In this document: positions 15,538 to 21,607 of the stretch, piece by piece
How positions within the stretch are numbered: the first letter of the stretch is position 1
How the letters are laid out: every line of letters starts with the position of its first letter
Source: Actinomycetes bacterium
GTDB taxonomy: Bacteria > Actinomycetota > Actinomycetes > Actinomycetales > Cellulomonadaceae
NCBI GenBank assembly: GCA_021793115.1
Contig: JAJYTJ010000034.1
Coordinates: 1-27,929, forward strand
Length of the DNA: 27,929 bases
Direction: 5' to 3'
The notes under the pieces: generated by a model
The model's database searches: none
Told to the model about the DNA's origin: nothing
Seen by the model: the letters and a program-made list of their open reading frames with translations, nothing else
Made by a program: the position numbers and the translations under genes

Positions 15538-16686
15538 TCAGTCCGGGGGCGCCTGCGCCACCACGGGGACCTGCCCGGTCGCGGCTTCGATCTCCGCCGC
15601 GTCCATCGGCGGATCCATGGTGCGCAGGTGCGAGAACACCGCCCAGGTGACCGAGACGAGCGGCACGACGACGATCGCGCCGAAGATGCCGGCGACCAGG
15701 CCGCCGGTCGCCACCGACAGCGCCACGACGATCGGGTGCAGGGACACCTGCCGGCCCATGACCAGCGGCTGGAGCACGTGCCCCTCGAACTGGCCGATGA
15801 GGGCGATGCCGAGGCCGACGAGCAGCGCCCACACGACGCCCTTGGTCGCCAGCGCGACGATCACGGCCACGACCATCGCCGCCGGCGCGCCGACGAGGGG
15901 CACGAACGCGCCCAGCAGCACGAGCACCGCCAGCGGCGCGGCGAGCGGGATGCGCAGCACCGCGAGCCAGATGAAGGCGAGCAGCCCGTCGGTGACCGCG
16001 ATGATGACGATGCCGCGCGTGTACCCGGAGAAGGAGCTCCACCCGGCGACGCCGGCCGAGATCCAGCGCCTGCGCACGCGGATGGGCAGCTGGTTGAGGA
16101 ACCAGGTCCACATCTCGGCGCCGCGGGCGAGGAAGAAGATCGCGCAGAACACCGCGATGATCATGGCGGTGAACACCTCGACGGCCGACCCGGCGCTGGC
16201 CGCGGCTTGGCCGGCGATCTGGCCCGCATGACTCTGCACCCACTGCACGCCCTGGTTGATCCAGGCGGTGAGCTGCTCGTTCGTCAGCCGGAACGGCAGG
16301 TGGCCGCCCGTGAGCCAGTCGGTGATCTGCCCGGTGCCCTGGGCGAACTGGCTCGACAGCGAGGTCCACTGGTTGGCCACCGAGTAGACGACGTACGTGA
16401 GCATCCCCGCCAGGAAGGCGGTGCCGAGCAGCAGCGACAGCCCCACGGCCACCCCGCGCGCCACCCAGCGGGACAGCGTGTTGACGATGGGCCGCAGCAC
16501 CGCGGTGATGACGAAGGCCAGGAACACTGCGATCACCACGAGCTGGATCTTCGACAGCGCGAAGAACACCACCACCACGGCGAGGGTGAGCGCGAGGAGC
16601 CGCCACGACACCCCACCCGCCGTGCGGAGCCATCGGGGAGCGGTCTGCTCCGTCGCCGGGTTGTCGGTTCGCCACTGGTCGGCCAT
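15538..16686 (-). CDS. AI-2E family (PerM-like) transporter
   Basis: A 382-residue integral membrane protein. It starts MADQWRTDNP at ATG 16686, preceded by a GGAGG ribosome site 5 nt away; the frame open to 16980 runs through the tRNA gene and is not coding. A hydrophobic pair of helices (LLALTLAVVVVFFALSKI, VVIAVFLAFVITAVL), a soluble middle segment (about 100-170), and then a cluster of helices with the family motif LGAFVPLVGAPAAM and IGQFEGHVLQPLVMGRQV match the AI-2E transporter family. Some members export autoinducer-2, others are Na+/H+ antiporters, so the substrate is open. Its promoter must lie in the 122-nt gap to the tRNA gene. Confidence 0.92.
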   Translation of the reverse strand: MADQWRTDNPATEQTAPRWLRTAGGVSWRLLALTLAVVVVFFALSKIQLVVIAVFLAFVITAVLRPIVNTLSRWVARGVAVGLSLLLGTAFLAGMLTYVVYSVANQWTSLSSQFAQGTGQITDWLTGGHLPFRLTNEQLTAWINQGVQWVQSHAGQIAGQAAASAGSAVEVFTAMIIAVFCAIFFLARGAEMWTWFLNQLPIRVRRRWISAGVAGWSSFSGYTRGIVIIAVTDGLLAFIWLAVLRIPLAAPLAVLVLLGAFVPLVGAPAAMVVAVIVALATKGVVWALLVGLGIALIGQFEGHVLQPLVMGRQVSLHPIVVALSVATGGLVAGIFGAIVVVPLVSVTWAVFSHLRTMDPPMDAAEIEAATGQVPVVAQAPPD

Positions 16687-16757
16687 CGCCCCTCCGGGTC
16701 GCCTCGTCCCGGCAAGTCTGCCCCAGACGCGATGCGGGCGCTGGCACCGCTCCGTGC

Positions 16758-16763
16758 TATCTT
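16758..16763 (+). promoter_or_regulatory. Possible -10 box of tRNA-Leu
   Basis: TATCTT lies 45 nt before the tRNA 5' end in an otherwise GC-rich stretch. No good -35 is seen at the usual distance, so this is a tentative call. Confidence 0.4.
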
Positions 16764-16808
16764 TCTGGCCGCACCTGAGGGGTCTGCTGGCCTCTGGGGT
16801 GACCACCT

Positions 16809-16892
16809 GTCCGGGTGGCGGAATGGCAGACGCGCTAGCTTGAGGTGCTAGTGCCCGTATAGGGCGTAGGGGTTCAAGTCCCCTTCCGGACA
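16809..16892 (+). tRNA. tRNA-Leu (anticodon GAG)
   Basis: An 84-nt class II tRNA. The acceptor stem GTCCGGG pairs with TCCGGAC (one G-T pair) and the discriminator is A. The anticodon stem CTAGC/GCTAG encloses the loop TTGAGGT with anticodon GAG at 16842-16844, decoding CUC. A long variable arm (GCCC-GTAT-GGGC) identifies the Leu/Ser/Tyr class, and the T arm GGGG-TTCAAGT-CCCC is standard. The CCA end is not encoded. A strong terminator follows 21 nt later. The gene borders a lower-GC two-gene module, a common position for acquired DNA. Confidence 0.95.
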
Positions 16893-16912
16893 CTCGTTGA
16901 GACAGCGACGAC

Positions 16913-16949
16913 GAAGCCCCCGGACCTCTCCACAGGCGCCGGGGGCTTC
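16913..16949 (+). terminator. tRNA-Leu terminator hairpin
   Basis: A perfect 11-bp stem, GAAGCCCCCGG (16913-16923) with CCGGGGGCTTC (16939-16949), with a 15-nt loop. Outer bases (CGACGAC and GTTGTCG) add a partly paired extension. It lies just after the tRNA. Confidence 0.82.
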
Positions 16950-17107
16950 GCCGTTGTCGGATCGCGGAAGGCGCAGCCACGGCCGCGTGTGGCGCGTCGC
17001 ATCAACCGCCATACCGTGACGTCCGTCTCGCTGTCGCCGCGGCGGGTGTGGCGCCAGCTTGCCCACCCTTGGACCACGGCGATCCCGGCGCAGTCGAGCC
17101 TCAGGCG

Positions 17108-17123
17108 ATACCATCGTTGGTAT
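17108..17123 (+). promoter_or_regulatory. Autoregulatory operator over -10 box and start codon of the toxin-antitoxin module
   Basis: ATACCA (17108-17113), TCGT, TGGTAT (17118-17123) is a perfect 6-bp inverted repeat. The -10 box TACCAT (17109-17114) is within it and the ATG (17122-17124) begins in its right arm. The -10 ends 7 nt before the ATG, so the transcript is leaderless. The encoded HTH protein is the obvious candidate binder, which would shut off the module by covering the -10 box. Confidence 0.75.
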
Positions 17124-17592
17124 GGATCGGTTCGAGCCGCGCGATGCGCCGGCCCTCGTGCGCGCAGCGCGCGAGGACATCGGCCTGTCCCAGGCTGGGC
17201 TCGCCCGGAAGACCGGCATGCGCCAGTCTCACATCGCGGAGATCGAGGCCGGGCGCCGGCCGGTGTCGGCCGCGATGCTGGAACGGCTCCTGCAGGCTGC
17301 TGACTACCGGCCGTCGCTCGCCCTCGCCGCCAAGGCACAGACCGTGCGTGCCCTGGCCCGCCAGCACGGCTACGGCGACGTGCGCGTCTTCGGTTCGGTG
17401 GCCGCGGGGCGCGATCACCATCGGTCCGATGTCGACCTTCTCGTCAAACCCGTCGGCCGACGTCGCGCCTTCGCGCTCGGTGCGTTCGTCGCCGATGTCG
17501 AGCACGAGCTCGGGTTCCCCGTCGACGTGGTCGTGGAACGGGATGGTGCGTCCGTTCCGGACGAGATCCGAGACACGGCCGTGCCGCTGTGA
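17122..17592 (+). CDS. HTH (XRE)-MNT nucleotidyltransferase fusion, putative type VII antitoxin
   Basis: A 156-residue protein in two parts. Residues 10-62 form an XRE-type helix-turn-helix (LSQAGLARKTGMRQSHIAEIEAGRR in the middle). Residues 80-150 form a minimal nucleotidyltransferase with the full GSX10DXD signature: G91, S92, D103, D105 and a third acid D135. In MntA/HepT systems the MNT protein AMPylates and so silences a HEPN RNase; here the domain is fused to a DNA-binding module. A HEPN-like gene overlaps it downstream (GTGA). The codons are less GC-rich than in neighbours (CTTCTC, GTTCTG, GATGTC), suggesting transfer. The start follows a leaderless -10 box. Function as antitoxin is inferred. 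Confidence 0.82.
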   Translation: MDRFEPRDAPALVRAAREDIGLSQAGLARKTGMRQSHIAEIEAGRRPVSAAMLERLLQAADYRPSLALAAKAQTVRALARQHGYGDVRVFGSVAAGRDHHRSDVDLLVKPVGRRRAFALGAFVADVEHELGFPVDVVVERDGASVPDEIRDTAVPL

Positions 17593-18008
17593 CTGATCTG
17601 CCCGAGGAGCGCGACGGCCGGTTCACCGTCGTGCCCCGCCAAGAGGTCGACGCCCGTGCCGACGAGACCGCGGCAGCCCGCGACGCGGCGGACTTCGCAC
17701 AGGAGCTGGACCTGATCGAATCGCGCGTGCGCAGGGTGATCGACGCCGGCAGACCGGACTTCGTCGACGGCAGCGCGAGCTACGACGCCGCCTCGATGGC
17801 GATCATCCGCCTTCGGGCTCTTCTCGATGTGAAGCATTTCGAGCCGTTCCTGGGGGTTCTGACCGAGGCAGAGCGTCGCGCGATCAACGCCACGCGCCTG
17901 GTCACGGCCCACACGCACTATGCGGTGATGGACGACGAGGAGTTCTGGTTCACCGCGACCCGGGACGTCCCCGACGTGCTCGCGCGGTTGCGCGCTCAGA
18001 GCGCCTAG
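17589..18008 (+). CDS. HEPN-like protein, putative HepT-type RNase toxin
   Basis: A 139-residue, mostly helical protein translationally coupled (GTG within GTGA) to the HTH-MNT gene. Near the C terminus it has R103-LVTA-H108-T-H110-Y111, matching the R-X4-6-H catalytic motif of HEPN RNases. The following YAVMDDEEFW resembles the segment after the HepT motif. The classical HepT spacing RX4HXY is altered to RX4HXXY or RX6HY. HepT toxins cut or disable tRNAs and are neutralised by AMPylation of the motif tyrosine. That activity is not shown here. The first 40 residues (EERDGRFTVVPRQEVDARAD) look unrelated to known domains. Alternative: an orphan partner of unknown function. Confidence 0.68.
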   Translation: MTDLPEERDGRFTVVPRQEVDARADETAAARDAADFAQELDLIESRVRRVIDAGRPDFVDGSASYDAASMAIIRLRALLDVKHFEPFLGVLTEAERRAINATRLVTAHTHYAVMDDEEFWFTATRDVPDVLARLRAQSA

Positions 18009-18146
18009 CCGTTCCTCCTCCGCCCGGGGTGTCCACGTACCGGCAGCCGCGGCGCTGATCGTCCCAGACACGAATCCCAGTCTTCCAGGCGTCCGGCCGG
18101 CGCAACGCTCGCCCCGCGAGGTGACGGCCGCAGGTGGAGTGCCACG

Positions 18147-18380
18147 ATGTATGGCATGCCCGGTTCGTTGGCCATGGGCCTGGTGCCGCTGCTGCTGATC
18201 GTCGCCGCAGACGTCTGGGTGTACCTCGATGCCAGGTCGCGGCAGGGCACCCGGCGCGAGGTCAGCGCGACGGTGGTGTCGATGCAGGTCGATACCCCGC
18301 AGGCGTGGCTGCTGTGGTGCGTGGTGCTCTTCATCTTCGCGTTCCCGCTGTACCTGACCGCCCGCCGCGCGTCCGCGTAG
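18147..18380 (+). CDS. Small membrane protein of unknown function
   Basis: A 77-residue protein with two membrane helices: LVPLLLIVAADVWVYLDA near the start and AWLLWCVVLFIFAFPLYLTA near the end, joined by a polar loop (RSRQGTRREVSATVV). It would sit as a hairpin in the membrane. The ATG at 18147 is preceded by GGTGGAG with 7 nt spacing; an ATG at 18156 is an alternative. I do not recognise a family. It stands alone, 138 nt after the HEPN-like gene and convergent with the hydrolase gene. Confidence 0.65.
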   Translation: MYGMPGSLAMGLVPLLLIVAADVWVYLDARSRQGTRREVSATVVSMQVDTPQAWLLWCVVLFIFAFPLYLTARRASA

Positions 18381-18431
18381 CGCTCAGGATCACCCGGACC
18401 GGTCGGGGTCCGGGGAGCCTGGCGACGCGTG

Positions 18432-19091
18432 TCAGGCGGTCGCGGCCGCCGGCTGCCGCAGCTCGGCGAGGAAGTCGAGCAGTGCGCCGGTGAAGGCGGC
18501 GGGCGCGTGCGTGTTGACGTCGTGCCCGGCGCGCGGCACCACGGTGAGGCGAGCGAGCGGCGCGGCGCGGCGGTAGCGCCACTCGTCGAGCCGGAACGGG
18601 TCGAAGCGCCCATTGACCAGCTGCACCGGGACGGTCAGCCGGCGCAGGTCGGCCAGCGGGGAGTACCCGGCGACGGCGGCGAGCATGTCGGTCACCACGT
18701 GCCAGCCCTCGCCGCCGATGTGCAGCCGCTCGGTGACACGCGACGCGACCCGCCGGAACAGCCCCACCGGCTTGCCCTTGATCTCCGCCGAGCACCCGGA
18801 GAGCAGCACGCCCGCGACCCGCTCGCCGTGGCGGCCGGCGTAGGCGAGCGAGGCGTAGCCGCCGAGCGACAGCCCGACGAGCAGCGGCGGACGATCGCAC
18901 GAGCGCACCGCCGCGTCGATGGTGTCCAGCGCGCCCTCGAACGTGAACCGCTCGTCCATGCGGGGCCCGTGCCCGGGCAGGTCCACCGCGACCACCGGGT
19001 GGCCGTGGGCGCGCAGGGCGGCGGCCTGGGCGCGCCAGATGGCGGACGACGTGCGGGTGCCGTGGACGAGGACGACAGGGCGGTGCGGGAT
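18432..19091 (-). CDS. Alpha/beta hydrolase with non-canonical (ATC) or lost start codon
   Basis: A 219-residue hydrolase if translation starts at ATC 19091. The fold begins with RPVVLVHGTRTSSAIW (strand and oxyanion HG), then VVAVDLPGHG, the nucleophile in GLSLGG (S75), the acid in NGRFDPFR and the histidine in RAGHDVNTH, so the triad is complete. No ATG, GTG or TTG occurs between the upstream stop at 19149 and the HG motif. The first usable in-frame start, GTG 18995, would delete the first strand and oxyanion loop. An AGGAG sequence (19098-19102 on this strand) lies exactly 6 nt before the ATC, as if an ATG had changed by one base. Substrate is unknown; it follows the metalloprotease gene. 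Confidence 0.75.
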   Translation of the reverse strand: MPHRPVVLVHGTRTSSAIWRAQAAALRAHGHPVVAVDLPGHGPRMDERFTFEGALDTIDAAVRSCDRPPLLVGLSLGGYASLAYAGRHGERVAGVLLSGCSAEIKGKPVGLFRRVASRVTERLHIGGEGWHVVTDMLAAVAGYSPLADLRRLTVPVQLVNGRFDPFRLDEWRYRRAAPLARLTVVPRAGHDVNTHAPAAFTGALLDFLAELRQPAAATA

Positions 19092-19148
19092 GACGTGCTC
19101 CTGGCAGTGACGGGGACCGTCAGGGTAGGCGACGAACCTGGGAGCCCT

Positions 19149-19997
19149 TCACAGGTGTGGCGCGCACGGCCCGGTACCCATCCGGGCGAGCCCGGCGAGG
19201 TCGCCGTTCGCCAGGTACGTCTGCGAGAGCGTGGCGGTGGGGTTCATCAGCTCGCCGGGGTCGTTGACGTGGCCGAGCCCGACGAGGTGCGCCAGCTCGT
19301 GCGTGACGACGCCCTCCGCCACCGCCTGCCCGTTCGGGCCGTCGGCCACGAGCTGGGCGATCGAAGGCCCGTCGAGCACCACCTCGCCGGTGACGTAGAA
19401 CGACCGTCCGCCGGACACCACGGAGGCTGAGCCGGCGCTGCCCGCGACGTCGCCGGCGAGCTCGGGAGTCTCGGTGGGTGTGGACCAGGCGATGAGCACG
19501 GGTGCCCAGCGGTTCCCGTAGCGCTGCGGCTGGTACGGCGCGCGGTCCTTGCCCGGCGCCTCCTGCGTGGCGCCGTCCGCGACGAACTGGAGCCCGCTCG
19601 CGTCCGAGATGCGCGCCAGCGCCGTGGTGAGCAGGGCGTCGCCGTCGGCCGGCTGGCCGTCGGGGCGCACCACGTAGTGGATGGGGCGGCAGGGGCTGTA
19701 CGTCACGGGCGTGACGCCGTCGCGCTGCGTCTGCATGAAGGAGTAGGGACCGTCGGTGGGATGCCCCAGGGGCGGCTCACCGAGCGGCAGGTGCTGCTCC
19801 CCGAGACCGGGAGGCGGTCCGGAGCGCAGCAGGCCGGGGGCGAGCACCCGGACACCGACCCACGCGGCGAGCACCACCGCGAGCACGACGAGCAGCGCGC
19901 CGAGCCGGGACGAACGCCTGCGTGGCGGCGGGAACGAGCCGGGCGGGCCGCCGAGCCAGACTGGCTCGCGCAGGTCCGGCGGCAGGCCCTCGCTCAC
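19149..19997 (-). CDS. Matrixin-like zinc metalloprotease, membrane-anchored
   Basis: A 282-residue protein. One membrane helix (LGALLVVLAVVLAAWVGVRVL, about residues 33-53) after a proline-rich cytoplasmic head anchors it. The catalytic domain is extracytoplasmic. The zinc site HELAHLVGLGHVND (233-246) is the full metzincin motif HExxHxxGxxHxxD, followed by a Met-turn (GELMNPTA). The protein ends CAPHL. Substrate is unknown; it might process extracellular proteins or peptides. GTG 19997 was chosen because CAGGCT at 20006-20011 lies 8 nt upstream and homology begins there; the frame stays open upstream only because of high GC. The downstream hydrolase start is 57 nt past the stop, so the two are probably cotranscribed. 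Confidence 0.85.
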   Translation of the reverse strand: MSEGLPPDLREPVWLGGPPGSFPPPRRRSSRLGALLVVLAVVLAAWVGVRVLAPGLLRSGPPPGLGEQHLPLGEPPLGHPTDGPYSFMQTQRDGVTPVTYSPCRPIHYVVRPDGQPADGDALLTTALARISDASGLQFVADGATQEAPGKDRAPYQPQRYGNRWAPVLIAWSTPTETPELAGDVAGSAGSASVVSGGRSFYVTGEVVLDGPSIAQLVADGPNGQAVAEGVVTHELAHLVGLGHVNDPGELMNPTATLSQTYLANGDLAGLARMGTGPCAPHL

Positions 19998-20005
19998 GGG
20001 TGGTG

Positions 20006-20011
20006 AGCCTG
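20006..20011 (-). promoter_or_regulatory. Possible -10 box of metalloprotease gene
   Basis: CAGGCT on the minus strand ends 8 nt before GTG 19997, with no ribosome site between. It resembles the other leaderless boxes here but the spacing is one or two bases longer. Confidence 0.42.
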
Positions 20012-20077
20012 GCACGCCGGGATGCCTCGGGTCGACCGCCACGCGGGGGACGGCACTTCGGGCGGCAGCCGGCGTAC

Positions 20078-20127
20078 GACGAGGCCGACGAGGCCCCGCG
20101 ACGCACGACGCCGCGCACGACGAGGCC
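20078..20127. repeat. Low-complexity intergenic repeat (GACGAGGCC units)
   Basis: GACGAGGCC occurs in tandem at 20078-20086 and 20087-20095 and again at 20119-20127, among related CGACGCC and GACGCCC units. This is part of the ~200-base gap (19998-20200) between the fructosamine kinase and metalloprotease genes. I see no gene in that gap. It may be decayed coding DNA or a transcription pause region. Confidence 0.5.
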
Positions 20128-20200
20128 CGGCGACGCCAGACGCCCGCGCCCGAGGAGGCCCGACGACGCCCGTGCCCGGCGAGGGGCGGGACCTCGCGGC

Positions 20201-20968
20201 TCAGGCCCGGCGCGCCACGAGCCGCGCGAGGTGGTCCGCGTACCCGCCGCCGAACAGCAGCGCGTGCACGCCCACGGGGTACACCTGGTGCAACCCGGTG
20301 CGGCCCCGCCAGCCCGGCCGCAGCGGGTGCGCCTCCTGGTACCCCGCCAGCACCTCGTCGAGGAAGGGCAGCCCGAACAGGGCGAGCATCGCCAGGTCGG
20401 TCTCGCGGTGGCCGCCGTGCGCGGCGGGGTCGACGAGCGTGGCGCCCTGCGCCGTCCACACGACGTTCCCGGACCACAGGTCGCCGTGCAGGCGGGCGGG
20501 CGTGTCGTCGTCGTCCAGCTCACCGGACGACAGCCGGTCGGCGAGCCGGTCCAGGCCGGCCAGCGTGTCGTCGTCGGCCGCCCGGGCGCGCGCCAGCGAC
20601 GCGGCCAGCGGGCGCAGGCGGCGCTCGGCGAGGAACTCGCCCCAGGACTCGTGCCGGCCGGACGGCATCGGCAACGGCGCGTCGAGCGGCCCGAAGAAGC
20701 TGTCGCCGTCCCAGCCGTCGGGGGGCGCGCCGAACGCGGGCGCGCCGGCGTCGTGCGTCGTGGCCAGGGCCCGGCCGAAGGCGCGTGCGGCGTCCGCCGT
20801 GGGCGGCGCGGGAGACAGGCGGACGAGGTCGAGGTGGTCCTCGCCGACGTCGAGGACGTCGACGACGCGCGCGCCGCCGGCCGCGCGCAGCCACGCGAGC
20901 CCGGCCGCCTCGCACCGGAAGAAGCCGGCGGGCGCGTCGGCTCGGGCCTTGCGGAACACCTGCGCCAC
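20201..20968 (-). CDS. Fructosamine-3-kinase family protein
   Basis: A 255-residue protein-kinase-like (APH-fold) enzyme of the FN3K family, which phosphorylates fructosamines or ribulosamines on glycated amines and so triggers deglycation. It begins AQVFRKARADAPAGFFRCEAAGLAWL, the usual family start. DSFFGPLDAPLP, WGEFLAERRL, the catalytic loop HGDLWSGNVVW (H161, D163) and the metal-binding VDPAAHGGHRETDLAML follow in order, then FDEVLAGY-like and C-terminal helices. GTG 20968 starts 15 nt after the Lrp stop codon and gives a start matching relatives; no ribosome site is seen, so reinitiation after the Lrp gene is likely. The substrate is inferred from the family. Confidence 0.88.
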   Translation of the reverse strand: MAQVFRKARADAPAGFFRCEAAGLAWLRAAGGARVVDVLDVGEDHLDLVRLSPAPPTADAARAFGRALATTHDAGAPAFGAPPDGWDGDSFFGPLDAPLPMPSGRHESWGEFLAERRLRPLAASLARARAADDDTLAGLDRLADRLSSGELDDDDTPARLHGDLWSGNVVWTAQGATLVDPAAHGGHRETDLAMLALFGLPFLDEVLAGYQEAHPLRPGWRGRTGLHQVYPVGVHALLFGGGYADHLARLVARRA

Positions 20969-20982
20969 CGGGCCCGGGCCCG

Positions 20983-21501
20983 TCAGCGCGGTGGCATGGA
21001 GGCGGGCTGGTGCACGTGCTCGAACACGAGGGACGTCTGCGTGTGCGCCACCTCCTGCCGCGTCGAGAGGTGGTCGATGACGAACTGCCGCAGCGCGTCG
21101 CTGTCGGCCACCTGGACGTGCGCCAGCACGTCGTCGGTGCCGCCCAGCAGGTAGACGTCGCGCACCTCGGGCCGGCCGGCGAGCTCGCGCGCGAACGTGC
21201 CGAGCCGGGCCCGGGCCTGCGCCTGCAGCCGCACCGAGATGATGGCCTGCAGCCCACGGCCCAGGGCCCGCGGGTCCACGTCGGCCGAGAAGCCGCGGAT
21301 CACGCCGGACTCGCGCAGCGCCGCGACGCGCGCGTGGCACGTGGAGGGCGCGACGCCGACGAGGTCGGCGAGGTCCTTGTTGGAGATGCGGCCGTCGCGC
21401 TCGAGCTCGCGGAGGATGTCGCGGTCGACGTCGTCGAGCGCCCCGAAGCGTGTGCGGCCACTGGGTCGAGAAGACGTTCCACGTGAAGAATCGACGGACA
21501 T
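20983..21501 (-). CDS. Lrp/AsnC family regulator, likely AldR
   Basis: A 172-residue protein with an N-terminal winged HTH (DDVDRDILRELERDG, then VGVAPSTCHARVAALRESGV) and a C-terminal RAM/effector domain (about 85-155: VYLLGGTDDVLAHVQV). It lies divergent from alanine dehydrogenase, exactly like AldR-ald in mycobacteria, where AldR senses amino acids (e.g. alanine) and controls ald. The leaderless start at ATG 21501 is set by a TATTCT -10 box 6 nt before it. The fructosamine kinase gene follows in the same direction. That it regulates ald and itself is inferred from the divergent arrangement. Confidence 0.9.
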   Translation of the reverse strand: MSVDSSRGTSSRPSGRTRFGALDDVDRDILRELERDGRISNKDLADLVGVAPSTCHARVAALRESGVIRGFSADVDPRALGRGLQAIISVRLQAQARARLGTFARELAGRPEVRDVYLLGGTDDVLAHVQVADSDALRQFVIDHLSTRQEVAHTQTSLVFEHVHQPASMPPR

Positions 21502-21507
21502 GGACGC

Positions 21508-21513
21508 AGAATA
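21508..21513 (-). promoter_or_regulatory. -10 box of the Lrp-type regulator gene
   Basis: TATTCT on the minus strand, 6 nt before ATG 21501; five of six bases fit TATAAT-like boxes. It lies at the edge of the candidate operator at 21511-21535. Confidence 0.68.
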
Positions 21514-21535
21514 GCGAAGGATGCGCTGAGGCTAT
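21511..21535. promoter_or_regulatory. Candidate Lrp/AldR operator
   Basis: ATAGC (21511-21515) and GCTAT (21531-21535) form a 5-bp inverted repeat 15 nt apart in the divergent region, overlapping the regulator's -10. The region is AT-richer than its surroundings. The size suits an Lrp dimer site, but the arms are short. Confidence 0.4.
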
Positions 21536-21554
21536 CCCAGTGAAATCAAGGAAG

Positions 21555-21584
21555 TTCAGAATCGGCACGGTCCAGGGGTATCCG
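21555..21584 (+). promoter_or_regulatory. Possible ald promoter
   Basis: TTCAGA (21555-21560) and TATCCG (21579-21584) are 18 nt apart, 23 nt before the ald start. The matches to consensus are weak. A ribosome site GAGGAG (21594-21599) lies 8 nt before the ATG. Confidence 0.35.
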
Positions 21585-21607
21585 ATGTCCGACGAGGAGC
21601 GACAGCC

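Noticed and set aside
16687..16980. N-terminal extension of the AI-2E permease to ATG 16980
   Set aside because: It would run across the tRNA-Leu gene and its terminator. The GGAGG site before ATG 16686 fixes the start.
16870..18146. Phage or island attachment site (repeat of the tRNA 3' end downstream of the toxin-antitoxin module)
   Set aside because: I looked for a second copy of GGTTCAAGTCCCC or TTCCGGACA after the module and saw none. No integrase gene is present either.
19998..20200. Possible small gene in the ~200-base gap between metalloprotease and kinase
   Set aside because: Frames here are open only because of GC content. The translation is low-complexity, and there is no ribosome site or leaderless -10 box linked to a start inside it.
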